Of a DNA stretch of 64,000 nt, positions 43,244 through 51,407 are shown piece after piece. Both the position numbers and the translations under genes were made by a program. The notes below the pieces were generated by a model that saw only the letters and a list, made by a program, of their open reading frames with translations, made no database searches and was not told the DNA's origin. Within the stretch, counting starts at the first letter, position 1. The number at the start of each line of letters is the position of its first letter. Source of the stretch: Halorubrum sodomense (GTDB taxonomy: Archaea > Halobacteriota > Halobacteria > Halobacteriales > Haloferacaceae); NCBI RefSeq assembly GCF_900111935.1, contig NZ_FOYN01000002.1, positions 62,001 through 126,000 of the forward strand, given 5' to 3'.

Positions 43244-43627
43244 ATGCGCCGGGTCACCCGGAACCTCCTCGTCGCCATCGCCCTGGTCGTCGTCGCGCTG
43301 CTCGCGCTCGGGGCGCTCCCGAGCTACCTCGGGAGCGGCGACCCCTACTACCTCACCGTCGAGCCGATCGAGACGAACGGTACCGCCGCCGACGTGAACA
43401 ACGTCTCCGACCGGCGGTACCCGTACCTGATCGGCGCGATAGAGAGCGCGGACGGGCGCTCTGAGGGGTACCAGACGGGCCCGTACGGGCTGAAGGAGTC
43501 GTTCACGCACACGCCGTTCGACGAGGTCGACGCGCTCACCCGACAGGTGCCCGAGGCCGCGACGGAGACCGGCGTGCGGGTGCGCCGCGACGGCCAGACG
43601 TACCACGCGGAGGTCGTCCGTCCGTGA
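43244..43627 (+). CDS. Membrane-anchored hypothetical protein
   Basis: 127 residues. A single N-terminal helix (LLVAIALVVVALLALGALP) and a small soluble domain with DPYYLTVEPIETNGT and RRYPYLIGAIESADGR. No signal-peptidase or lipobox motif, so it is probably an uncleaved anchor. It overlaps the NUDIX gene by 4 nt (GTGA), implying co-translation. Function unknown. Confidence 0.72.
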   Translation: MRRVTRNLLVAIALVVVALLALGALPSYLGSGDPYYLTVEPIETNGTAADVNNVSDRRYPYLIGAIESADGRSEGYQTGPYGLKESFTHTPFDEVDALTRQVPEAATETGVRVRRDGQTYHAEVVRP

Positions 43628-44271
43628 CGGGCGAAGCCGGCGGCGACGACGCGGGCGACGGCCCCGGTGACCCCGACGCGCCGGCCACCGACCTCCGCGA
43701 TCTCCCGGCGTTCTCGGACGGCCGCAACCACTCACTGCCGGGCGAGCCCGAGTGGCCGGTCCGCGAGGTCGTCGTCGAGTACGACGAGGGGTGGTTCGTC
43801 GGCGGCTACGACCGCGTCGAGCAGCCCGACGGGACGGAGAAGCGGTACTACTGGGCGGAGCTGTCGCCGGCGACGGTGATCGTCGCGGTCGCGGACGACC
43901 GAGTCCTGTTCGTCGAGCAGTACCGTCCCACCGTGCGGAACACGCAGCTGGAGCTCCCCGCGGGGATCGTCGAATCGGGCGAGTCGTACACCGAAGCGGG
44001 CGCGCGGGAGCTCGCCGAGGAGACCGGCTTCGAGCCGTCGTCGACGTCGCTGCTGCAGGAGGTGTGGTGTTCGACCGGCGTGTTACGCCACGAGCGCGGC
44101 TACGTGTTCGCCGAGGGGTTGGAGCCGGTCGACGTCGACCACGACAGCAACGAGTTCCTCGCTCCCCGGGCGGTCCCGGTCGACGAGGCGCTGGCGGTCG
44201 CGCGGGAACCCCCGACGAACGACGCCACGCTGGAGGGGTTGCTGTTGGCCAGAGAGGACGGGCTGCTGTAG
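43624..44271 (+). CDS. NUDIX hydrolase, ADP-ribose pyrophosphatase-like
   Basis: 215 residues from a GTG that overlaps the previous stop. The Nudix box G-IVESG-E-SYTEAGA-REL-A-EETGF is complete (Gx5Ex7REUxEExGU). Upstream strands (YYWAELSPATVIVAVADDRVLFVEQYRPTV) resemble ADP-ribose/NDP-sugar pyrophosphatases. It cleaves a nucleoside diphosphate linked to another group. nadE follows 69 nt downstream, which fits NAD-related housekeeping. Confidence 0.9.
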   Translation: MTGEAGGDDAGDGPGDPDAPATDLRDLPAFSDGRNHSLPGEPEWPVREVVVEYDEGWFVGGYDRVEQPDGTEKRYYWAELSPATVIVAVADDRVLFVEQYRPTVRNTQLELPAGIVESGESYTEAGARELAEETGFEPSSTSLLQEVWCSTGVLRHERGYVFAEGLEPVDVDHDSNEFLAPRAVPVDEALAVAREPPTNDATLEGLLLAREDGLL

Positions 44272-44340
44272 AACCCGACGCGCGTCCAGTTCCCGGAACC
44301 GACGGGGAGATATTTGTCCTCTCGGTCCCTGAACCCGTCT

Positions 44341-45174
44341 ATGAGCCGGACCTCGGAGCAGTCGGTGTTGCTGTCGGACGACCCCCCGCTCGACCTCCGC
44401 CTCTCGGACGAGGAGCTGGAGGCGACCCGCGAGCGCATCGTCTCGTTCATCCGCGACGTCGTCGACGACGCGGGCGCCGAGGGCGCGGTCCTCGGCCTCT
44501 CGGGCGGCATCGACTCGACGCTCACCGCGCACCTCGCGGTCGAGGCGCTCGGCGAGGAGGGCCTCCACGGGCTCACGATGCCCTCGGCGGTGAACGACGC
44601 GGACGTGATGAGCGACGCCGAGCGCGTCGCCGAGGACCTCGGCATCGAGTACGACGTGGTCGAGATCCAGCCGATCGCGGAGGCGTTCTTCGACGCCGTC
44701 CCGGAGGCGGCGGACGACCGCACCGCCGCGGGCAACGTCTACGTCCGCACCCGCGCCGTGCTGAACTACTTCGTCGCCAACGCCGAGGACCGCGTCGTCC
44801 TCGGCACCGGCAACCGCGCGGAGGCGATGACGGGCTACTACACGAAGTACGGCGACCAGGCGGTGGACTGCAACCCGATCGGCAACCTCTACAAACAGCA
44901 GGTGCGCCAGCTGGCCGCGCACGTCGGCGTTCCCCGCGACCTCGTGATGCAGGAGCCGACCGCGGGCATGTGGGAGGGACAGACCGACGCCGAGGAGATG
45001 GGCCTCGACTACGACACCGTCGACGCGATCTTAGCGGTCCACGTCGACGGCGGGCTCTCGCGGACGGCGACGGTCCGGGAACTCGACGTGCCCAAGGCGG
45101 CCGTCGACCGCGTCGTCGACCTCAACGAGCGCAGCGCCCACAAGCGGGCGATGCCGCCGGCGCCGGAGCGGTAG
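44341..45174 (+). CDS. nadE: NH3-dependent NAD synthetase
   Basis: 277 residues. LGLSGGIDST is the ATP-pyrophosphatase P-loop; NVYVRTRAVLNYFVAN and GTGNRAEAMTGYYTKYGD are NadE hallmarks; LPKE-type loop replaced by PTAGMWEGQTDAEEMGLDYDTVD. No glutaminase domain, so it uses free ammonia. Start at ATG 44341 rather than at the in-frame codon nine residues upstream. Confidence 0.95.
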   Translation: MSRTSEQSVLLSDDPPLDLRLSDEELEATRERIVSFIRDVVDDAGAEGAVLGLSGGIDSTLTAHLAVEALGEEGLHGLTMPSAVNDADVMSDAERVAEDLGIEYDVVEIQPIAEAFFDAVPEAADDRTAAGNVYVRTRAVLNYFVANAEDRVVLGTGNRAEAMTGYYTKYGDQAVDCNPIGNLYKQQVRQLAAHVGVPRDLVMQEPTAGMWEGQTDAEEMGLDYDTVDAILAVHVDGGLSRTATVRELDVPKAAVDRVVDLNERSAHKRAMPPAPER

Positions 45175-45227
45175 GGAAAGGGGGAACCGAGCGAGGGGGA
45201 GGGCGGAACCGAGCGGTCAGCGGGGGA

Positions 45228-45377
45228 TCAGGCGTCCTGCGCCCGTTCCTTCGCGACCTCCGCGATCCCGGCGTTCGCCGAGCAGTTCGGACACGCGTGT
45301 ACCCGCCCCCGGTCGTCCCCGAACACCTGGACGAACCGCTCGGAGACGTGCGCCTCGCAGTGTTCACACGTCGACAT
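45228..45377 (-). CDS. 49-residue zinc-ribbon protein
   Basis: Starts MSTCEHCEAHVSERF and carries a second pair CPNC 24 residues later, so two Cx2C knuckles can hold one zinc. Small proteins of this design (DUF7563-like) are common in haloarchaea and usually lack known partners. It runs opposite to nadE; 53 nt separate the two stops. The start ATG has no in-frame alternative nearby. Confidence 0.75.
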   Translation of the reverse strand: MSTCEHCEAHVSERFVQVFGDDRGRVHACPNCSANAGIAEVAKERAQDA

Positions 45378-45596
45378 AGTGGCGTACGGTATCGTGGGTC
45401 ATCTTCGACACACGTTCACTCGGTGCTCCGCCCTCAAGAGCGCTTTTCAAACTCCGTTCCAAATCGGACCCAAATTGGGGGACGGGAGTCGGAAACTGAC
45501 GACACCACGGGATCGAAAAAAGGGGTCCGTGAGCGACCGAGAACCGAGCGCGCCGGACCGACGGCCCGGCTCGAAACGCCCGCCGAGGCCCGGCGG

Positions 45597-46709
45597 TCAG
45601 AACTCCCGCATGGCTTCGAGCACGCCGTGTGCGGTTCCGTCGTCGATGACCTCGCGGGCGGCGTCGAGGCCGGCCTCGATGGAGTCCGCGTCGCCGCCGG
45701 CGTAGATCCGGAGCGCGGCGTTGACCGCGACCGCGTCCGCGAAGGCGCCGTCGCGCTCGCCGGCCAGCACCGCCTCCGTTATCTCTGCGGAGTCGGCCGC
45801 GACGTCGTCGACCGCGAGGTCGTCCTCCTCGAGGTCCATCCCGTACTCCGCCGTCTCGATCTCGAAGTCGTCGAAGGAGGCGCCCTCACTGCCGACATCC
45901 TCGGCGTCGCCCTCGCCGTCGCTCCCGTCCGCGGCGTCCCACTCGGCGACCTTCGTGTAGCCGGGGCGCACGTCGTCGTACCCCTCCATGCCCTGGAACA
46001 TCAGGACGCGGTCGAGGTCGTGGAACTCGCTCTCGACGAACGTGTCGACCACCTTCTTCGCGAACGCGAGGTGGTAGAAGGAGCCGAGGTGGACGGAGGC
46101 GCCGGCGGGGTTCGCCAGCGTCTCGACGGTGTTGACGAACGTCCGAACGCCCATCATGTCGCGGCGGTCGAAGAGGTCGTCGACGGCGGGGTTGAAGGCG
46201 GGCTGGTAGTAGAAGCCGAAGCCGGTCTCGTCGACCATGTCGGCGGAGTCCGCGGGCGTCAGCTCGGTGTGGACGCCGAGCTCGTCTAAGACGTGCTTGT
46301 ACGCGTCCTGCTTCTGGGTCGGCACGCGGTCGCCGGAGTGGACGACGATCGGCGTGCCCGCGGCGGCCGCGACGGCGCCCGCCGCGACGCCCAAGATCGC
46401 GGTCCGCCCCTTCCCGTCGTAGTTGGCGCCGCAGTCGACGGGGTCGGCGTCGGGCTCCGCGTACTCGACGCGCTCGCACATGACGTCGACGTACGCTCCG
46501 AGCTCCTCCGGCGTGTTCCGCTTCCAGCGGTTCGCGAGCCAGAACGCCCCGAGCGTCGTCGGGTCCGGCTCGTCCGCGAGAACCCGCTCGAACGCCTCGG
46601 TCGCCTGCGCGCGCGTCAGGTCGTCGGCCGACTTGTGGCCGGAGCCGCAGACCTCGGTCATCAGCCGCTTGAGGGGCCACTCGCCGAACTCCTGGGTCGC
46701 CTGAGCCAT
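45597..46709 (-). CDS. Anthranilate phosphoribosyltransferase-like protein (TrpD2 type)
   Basis: 370 residues from the ATG at 46709. The N-terminal helical domain (EWPLKRLMTEVCGSGHKSADDLTRAQATEAFERVL) and the phosphoribosyl-transferase fold with CGANYDGKGRTAILGVAAG are present. The canonical TrpD motifs GTGGD and the anthranilate-binding residues are altered, and an acidic low-complexity insert occurs near residues 265-290. So it belongs with divergent TrpD2/YbiB proteins rather than tryptophan synthesis. No other trp genes are nearby. Start chosen by homology. Confidence 0.75.
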   Translation of the reverse strand: MAQATQEFGEWPLKRLMTEVCGSGHKSADDLTRAQATEAFERVLADEPDPTTLGAFWLANRWKRNTPEELGAYVDVMCERVEYAEPDADPVDCGANYDGKGRTAILGVAAGAVAAAAGTPIVVHSGDRVPTQKQDAYKHVLDELGVHTELTPADSADMVDETGFGFYYQPAFNPAVDDLFDRRDMMGVRTFVNTVETLANPAGASVHLGSFYHLAFAKKVVDTFVESEFHDLDRVLMFQGMEGYDDVRPGYTKVAEWDAADGSDGEGDAEDVGSEGASFDDFEIETAEYGMDLEEDDLAVDDVAADSAEITEAVLAGERDGAFADAVAVNAALRIYAGGDADSIEAGLDAAREVIDDGTAHGVLEAMREF

Positions 46710-47028
46710 ACCCTCTCTTCGGGTCCTCGGACGAAAAGTCCCCCGTTCGTCTCCCGCCCGCCGGGAACGAATCGAGCCGATGGCCGGTCGCTCTACGCGC
46801 GACCGAGGCGACGCGCGACCGAGGCGACGCGCGCGAGCGGCGAGGCCGGGTTGTAGCGTCAATCTCGCCGGATCCGTGGCACTTGTTCACAATCAATAAC
46901 TCCACGATCGTTCGTTTCTCAGACAAAAGAAAATATGTTCCACCTGTTCTATCCTCTTTTGATCCTGTATTAGGCTCTAAACAGCGTTAGAGTTATATGT
47001 ATGTCCATCTACTGGCTCATTGTACCCG
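46710..47028 (+). promoter_or_regulatory. AT-rich gene-free region with promoter
   Basis: The stretch 46880-47000 is far richer in A and T than its surroundings. It holds TATA-like AGTTATATG at 46991-46999, placed for the small gene starting at 47029, and possible minus-strand promoter sequence for the TrpD2-like gene. No other structure recognised. Confidence 0.5.
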
Positions 47029-47187
47029 ATGACGTCCAAATCCGTCGCCACCGCGCTCACGCTGTATCGTTCCCGCACCCTGACGCTCGAACAGGCCGCG
47101 ACCGTCGGCGGCTGCTCGACGACGCAGCTGGAAGAGAGCGCCCAGGCGTTCGCCCCGGCGCCGGGCGAGGCCCCCGCCGACGACTGA
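47029..47187 (+). CDS. 52-residue helix-turn-helix-like protein (DUF7317-like)
   Basis: SVATALTLYRSRTLTLEQAATVGGCSTTQLEESAQ reads as the short HTH found in many haloarchaeal DUF7317-type proteins, followed by a Pro/Ala/acidic tail. The TATA box at 46991-46999 is about 30 nt before the ATG. A longer open frame from 47001 runs in another phase and has no protein character. Likely a small DNA-binding protein; target unknown. Confidence 0.65.
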   Translation: MTSKSVATALTLYRSRTLTLEQAATVGGCSTTQLEESAQAFAPAPGEAPADD

Positions 47188-47272
47188 CGCGCGCGGCCCC
47201 GTCGACGACTAGTCCCGCTGACGCTCGGCAGCCTCCGAAACCCGTACGTACGCCCGCCCCCTAACCGGCGTA

Positions 47273-48355
47273 ATGAGTCCGGACGCCGACTGGCGGGCCG
47301 ACGTCGACGCGGTCGACGCCGCCCTCATCGACGAGTACCAGAGCGGCTTCCCCGTCGAGGAGCGCCCGTTCGAGCGGGTCGCCCGCGACGTCGCGGCCGA
47401 AACTGGAACCGACGTCGACGCCGACGAGGTCCTCGACCGCGTCCGCGACCTCCGCGAGCGCGGGGTGTTCCGACGGTTCGGTGCGGTGCTCAACCCGCCG
47501 GTCATCGGTTCCTCGACGCTGGCGGCGGTGCGCGCGCCCGAGGACCGGTTCGACGAGGTCGCGGAGGTCATCAACGGCTACCGGCAGGTGAACCACAACT
47601 ACCGCCGCGACCACGAGTGGAACCAGTGGTTCGTCGTCACCGCCGGCTCCCGGGAGACGCGCGACGCGATCCTCGCGGAGATCGAGGAGCGAACCGGCTG
47701 CGAGGTGCTGGCGCTCCCGATGCTCACGGACTACTACATCGACCTCGAGTTCCCCGTGGTCAACGCGGATCGATTCGCGCGGGAGTCGCTCGAAGAGACG
47801 GACGTCTCCGCCACCCGAATCTCCGAGAGCGCGCGCGGCGACCTCTCGCCCCTCGAAGCCGACCTCCTCCTCGCGATCCAGGACGGCTTCCCGCTGTCCG
47901 CGACACCCTACGCCGACGTGGCGAGCGAGATCACCGCGAACGGGTCCGGCGTCGACCCGACCGTCGACGAGGTCCTCGCGGCGGTCGAGCGCCTGCTCGC
48001 GGACGGCTGTATCAAGCGGATCGGCTGTATCGTCAACCACGTCGTCACCGGGTTCACGAACAACTGTATGGTGGTCTGGGACGTGCCCGACGACGAGCTG
48101 GACGAGCGCGGCGAGGCGGTCGGGAGCCTCCCGTACGTCACCCTCTGTTACCACCGGCCGCGTCGGCCCGATCAGGACTGGGAGTACAACCTGTTCACGA
48201 TGATCCACGGCCGCGAGGCCGAGGCGGTCGACGCGAAGATCGACGAGCTGGCGGCCGACCACCTCCCGTTCGACCACGAGCGGCTCCACTCGACGGCGAC
48301 GCTGAAACAGACCGGCGCGCGCTACGAGGACCTGGTCGCGGACGAGGCCGAGTGA
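47273..48355 (+). CDS. Fused siroheme decarboxylase AhbA-AhbB (Lrp/AsnC fold)
   Basis: 360 residues made of two Lrp-like halves, each with a wHTH and an AsnC-type domain. The first has VFRRFGAVLNPPVIG and VNHNYRRDHEWNQWFVV; the second has IKRIGCIVNHVVTGF and LPYVTLCYHRPRRPDQDWEYNLFTMIHG. These histidine/arginine motifs are those of siroheme decarboxylase subunits rather than of transcription factors. It removes two carboxylates from siroheme to make 12,18-didecarboxysiroheme in the archaeal haem pathway. Often annotated as an Lrp regulator; that is the alternative. Confidence 0.85.
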   Translation: MSPDADWRADVDAVDAALIDEYQSGFPVEERPFERVARDVAAETGTDVDADEVLDRVRDLRERGVFRRFGAVLNPPVIGSSTLAAVRAPEDRFDEVAEVINGYRQVNHNYRRDHEWNQWFVVTAGSRETRDAILAEIEERTGCEVLALPMLTDYYIDLEFPVVNADRFARESLEETDVSATRISESARGDLSPLEADLLLAIQDGFPLSATPYADVASEITANGSGVDPTVDEVLAAVERLLADGCIKRIGCIVNHVVTGFTNNCMVVWDVPDDELDERGEAVGSLPYVTLCYHRPRRPDQDWEYNLFTMIHGREAEAVDAKIDELAADHLPFDHERLHSTATLKQTGARYEDLVADEAE

Positions 48356-48425
48356 CCGCCGGGAGCGACCCGACTCGCCCGCGCGAACGGGCGGGTTTTT
48401 GCCCCGCCCGTCGGAACCCTCTCGC

Positions 48426-49232
48426 ATGGCAGACGCCTTCGATCGACTCGGGTACGGGACGTACAAGCTGGCCGACGGCGAGGAGTGCGTCTCGGGGGTC
48501 GCACACGCGATCGAGACGGGGTACCGCCACGTCGACACCGCGCAGGGGTACGACAACGAGGCGTCCGTGTCGGCGGGGATCGACCGCACCGACGTCGACC
48601 GCGAGGACCTGTTCGTCGCGACGAAGCTCTCGACGGACAACCTCTCGTACGCCGACGCGACCGCGACCGCGCGGGTGAGCCGCGACCGGCTCGGCGTCGA
48701 CTCGATCGACCTGCTGTACGTCCACTGGCCGATCAACAGCTACGACCCCGAAGGGACGCTGTCCGCGCTCGACGACCTCGTCGACGACGGCGTGATAGAC
48801 CGGATCGGGCTCTCGAACTTCCGGCCCGACCAGCTCGACGAGGCGATCGACCGCCTCGACCACGACGTGTTCGCCCACCAGGTCGAGTGTCACCCCCTGC
48901 TCCAACAGGAGACGCTCCGCGAGCGCGCGGTCGAGCACGACCACTGGCTCGTCGCCTACTCGCCGATCGCGCGCAACCGCGTCGCCGAGGTCGACGCCCT
49001 CAGAGAGATCGCCGCGAGCCACGACGTGACCCCGGCGCAGGTGAGCCTCGCGTGGCTGCTCTCGAAGGAGCGCGTCGCGCCGATCCCGAAGGCGGCCGAC
49101 TTCGGGCACGTTCAGGACAACTGGGCCGCCCGCGAGATCGACCTGACCGACGACCAGATCGCCCGGATCGACGCGCTCGACCGCGGCGAGCGGATCGTCG
49201 ACTTCGAGGAGGCGCCGTGGAACCGGGCCTGA
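48426..49232 (+). CDS. Aldo/keto reductase
   Basis: 268 residues. The AKR tetrad is visible: Asp and Tyr in HVDTAQGYDNE, Lys in VATKLS and His in YVHWPI. PIPKAADFGHVQDNW is the NADP-binding end region. A (beta/alpha)8 oxidoreductase using NAD(P)H on aldehydes or ketones; substrate unknown. Own start 70 nt after the previous stop. An ATG is taken at 48426, the upstream in-frame codons being non-conserved. Confidence 0.92.
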   Translation: MADAFDRLGYGTYKLADGEECVSGVAHAIETGYRHVDTAQGYDNEASVSAGIDRTDVDREDLFVATKLSTDNLSYADATATARVSRDRLGVDSIDLLYVHWPINSYDPEGTLSALDDLVDDGVIDRIGLSNFRPDQLDEAIDRLDHDVFAHQVECHPLLQQETLRERAVEHDHWLVAYSPIARNRVAEVDALREIAASHDVTPAQVSLAWLLSKERVAPIPKAADFGHVQDNWAAREIDLTDDQIARIDALDRGERIVDFEEAPWNRA

Positions 49233-49305
49233 TATCCGGAGGGCTCAATACCGGTATTGTCCCCTCATAGTCGGTTTAACGGGGCTCCGGCGCGAGTGAT
49301 CGACC

Positions 49306-49536
49306 GTGTCGGAACCGAACCCCCAGACCGACGCTCGTCCCGCTGGCGAGGCCGGTCCCGCCGACCCGGACCTCGACCCGGAGGGCGAGTCCGGCCCCCG
49401 CGACCGCCCGGCCCTCCTCACGGCCACGCCCGACGCTGACGCGGTGTACGACAAGATCCGGACGCTCGCCGTCCTCGCCGGCTTCCTCGGCCTCCTCGTG
49501 ACGCTGATCGCGGTGGAGCTGCTCGTCCGGATCTGA
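49306..49536 (+). CDS. Small C-terminal-anchored membrane protein
   Basis: 76 residues from a GTG. An acidic Pro-rich N-terminal part (about 45 residues), then a single C-terminal helix (LAVLAGFLGLLVTLIAVELLV) ending RI, the design of tail-anchored proteins. No family recognised beyond this. Function unknown. Confidence 0.55.
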   Translation: MSEPNPQTDARPAGEAGPADPDLDPEGESGPRDRPALLTATPDADAVYDKIRTLAVLAGFLGLLVTLIAVELLVRI

Positions 49537-49689
49537 GCCGGACCCGCTGTCCGAAGCTGAGTCGCCCCCGCCGCCGGACCGAAACTGAACGCGAGATCCC
49601 CCCGATCCGTCGTCGGATCCGTCCTCCCCGCGGGTTTCACTTCCGCTTTCGGGCGGGTTTTTAAACGGTGCGGGCACGACGGTTCCGGT

Positions 49690-50097
49690 ATGGCCCAGTC
49701 CACGTTCGACGACGACGACCTGTTCGGCGAGGCGGCCGAGGAGACCCGCGCGGAGGTCGAAGAACACCTCGCGGCGGCGCGCGAGCAGCTCCCCGACCCG
49801 GACGCGGTGTGGGAGACGGACGCGGACAACGTCCTCGGCGCGCTCAACGGGCTGAAGTCCGCCCTCGACGCCGGCGACGCGACCGACAGCGTGCGCTCGG
49901 CCAAGAAGGCGTACGTCCTCGGCGAGCGCGCGGACGCCTTCGAGGACGCCGAGGACCTGAAGACCGAGATCGAGGAGCTGGAATCGCTCGTCGCCGACAT
50001 CGAGAGCGCCGCCGAGGAGGTGGCCTCGCTCACCGGTACCGTCCCCGCGATCCGCGGCGCGCTCCAGGACGCGGCGAGCGACGACGGGGACGAGTAG
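49690..50097 (+). CDS. Acidic coiled-coil protein (DUF5790-like)
   Basis: 135 residues, strongly acidic and helical. VWETDADNVLGALNGLKSALD and SVRSAKKAYVLGERADAF are the conserved haloarchaeal signature; the second half (LKTEIEELESLVADIESAAEEVASL) is a coiled coil. No catalytic motif. Usually annotated DUF5790; function unknown. Confidence 0.75.
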   Translation: MAQSTFDDDDLFGEAAEETRAEVEEHLAAAREQLPDPDAVWETDADNVLGALNGLKSALDAGDATDSVRSAKKAYVLGERADAFEDAEDLKTEIEELESLVADIESAAEEVASLTGTVPAIRGALQDAASDDGDE

Positions 50098-50114
50098 TCC
50101 CCCGCCGCGCCCTC

Positions 50115-50912
50115 TCACCCGGCGTCCCGGTCGACGACTGCCGCCGCCAGTTCCGCCAGCGCGTCGCTCGCGCGGTCGAGCAGGACCTCGCCCCGCCCCG
50201 CGTCGCCCGCCCGCGGGTCCCCGACGACGCCGTTGTCGGTGAACTCGTCGGAGTCGTGGGCGAGGTTCACGCCGGAGACCCACTCGCCCCACCGGTCTGC
50301 GGCGCCCGCGCTCGCCTCGTCGATCCGCTCTTCGCGGACCAGGTCCGGGTTCGTCGCGCGCAACAGCGCCGTCTCCAGCGGCCCGGCGTGCCCCATGTCG
50401 CTCGCGTGGTCGCCCGTGGCGTCGAACCACGTGAACCCGACGCCGTACCCCTCGTGTGCGTCGTCGCGGGAGAACCGGCGGGCGACCTCCGCGAGCGCCT
50501 CGACGTTCCCGCCGTGTCCGTTGACGAACACGACGCGGTCGATCCCGTGGGCGACCAGCGACTCGGCGGACTCCCGGACGTACGCGCGGAACGTCTCCGG
50601 AGAGACCCACATCGTCCCGTCGAACGCGCGGTGCTCCTCGGCGACGCCGACGGGTATCGGCGGGGCGACCGCGACTTCCCCCGGCGACGCGTCGCCGCCG
50701 CCGTCGCCGCTCGCGTCGGCCGTGTCGCTCGCGGAACTCGCATCCCCGTTCTCGTACGCGTCGGCACCGGCCTCGGCGACCGCGACGGCGTTCAGCGTGT
50801 CGGTCCCGAGCGGCGCGTGCGGCCCGTGCTGTTCCGTGCTGCCCACCGGGAGGAACGCGACGTCGACGTCGGCGTCGCGCACGTCGGTCCAGGTGACCTC
50901 GCTGAGGCGCAT
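50115..50912 (-). CDS. Creatininase/ArfB-family amidohydrolase
   Basis: 265 residues from the ATG at 50912. Metal-binding motifs GSTEQHGPHAPLGTDTLNA (Glu/His/Asp) and VNGHGGN are complete. The family includes creatininase, the mycofactocin protease MftE and the archaeal deformylase ArfB used in riboflavin/F420 synthesis; haloarchaeal members are usually assigned to ArfB but no linked gene confirms it here. An acidic low-complexity insert (ASSASDTADASGDGGGDAS) lies after the first motif. Start at the ATG just before the homology. Confidence 0.82.
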   Translation of the reverse strand: MRLSEVTWTDVRDADVDVAFLPVGSTEQHGPHAPLGTDTLNAVAVAEAGADAYENGDASSASDTADASGDGGGDASPGEVAVAPPIPVGVAEEHRAFDGTMWVSPETFRAYVRESAESLVAHGIDRVVFVNGHGGNVEALAEVARRFSRDDAHEGYGVGFTWFDATGDHASDMGHAGPLETALLRATNPDLVREERIDEASAGAADRWGEWVSGVNLAHDSDEFTDNGVVGDPRAGDAGRGEVLLDRASDALAELAAAVVDRDAG

Positions 50913-51047
50913 ACTCGCACCTCGGCGCGCGGCGTCGTATAGGCGGCGGTCGTCGCCGCCTCCCGCGACCGGTCGTCCGCTCGCGGACGGGGTTCGTCGC
51001 CCGGACGCGCCCGGGGTATTATCACGGTCCCCGTGGATCGCGGCCGT

Positions 51048-51359
51048 ATGAGCAGCGACAACACGGACCGCGAGACGGAGGCGCACGATCCGGCTCCCCC
51101 CGTGACGTTCGGTCCGCTGAAGCGGGCGCTCCGCGAACACCGGTACCCGGTGACGACGGCGGAACTGATAGAGCAGTACGGCGCCGCGGAACTCGAGACG
51201 CCGACGGCGACCGAGCGGCTCGACGACGTCCTCGAAGGGTGCGAGCGGACGCAGTTCCGGAAGCCGTCGGAAGTCCGCGGAGCGATCCTCGACGCGCTCG
51301 GCTACGACGACGCGTCCCCGGAGGCGGCCGGAGAGGAGTGGACCCGACTCCCGCGGTGA
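51048..51359 (+). CDS. Small haloarchaeal protein (DUF5789/DUF2795-like)
   Basis: 103 residues from the ATG at 51048. LKRALREHRYPVTTAELIEQYG and LEGCERTQFRKPSEVRGAILDALG are the conserved parts of a small helical domain often found as a standalone protein in haloarchaea. Acidic ends. Not enzymatic by motif. Function unknown. Confidence 0.72.
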   Translation: MSSDNTDRETEAHDPAPPVTFGPLKRALREHRYPVTTAELIEQYGAAELETPTATERLDDVLEGCERTQFRKPSEVRGAILDALGYDDASPEAAGEEWTRLPR

Positions 51360-51407
51360 CGCCGCGGCGGGGTCCCGGCGCCGTCCCGCTCGGCAGCGCG
51401 GTCCCGA

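Noticed and set aside
47273-48355. Lrp/AsnC transcription regulator
   Set aside because: Both halves carry siroheme-decarboxylase histidine/arginine motifs, so the regulator label is less likely.
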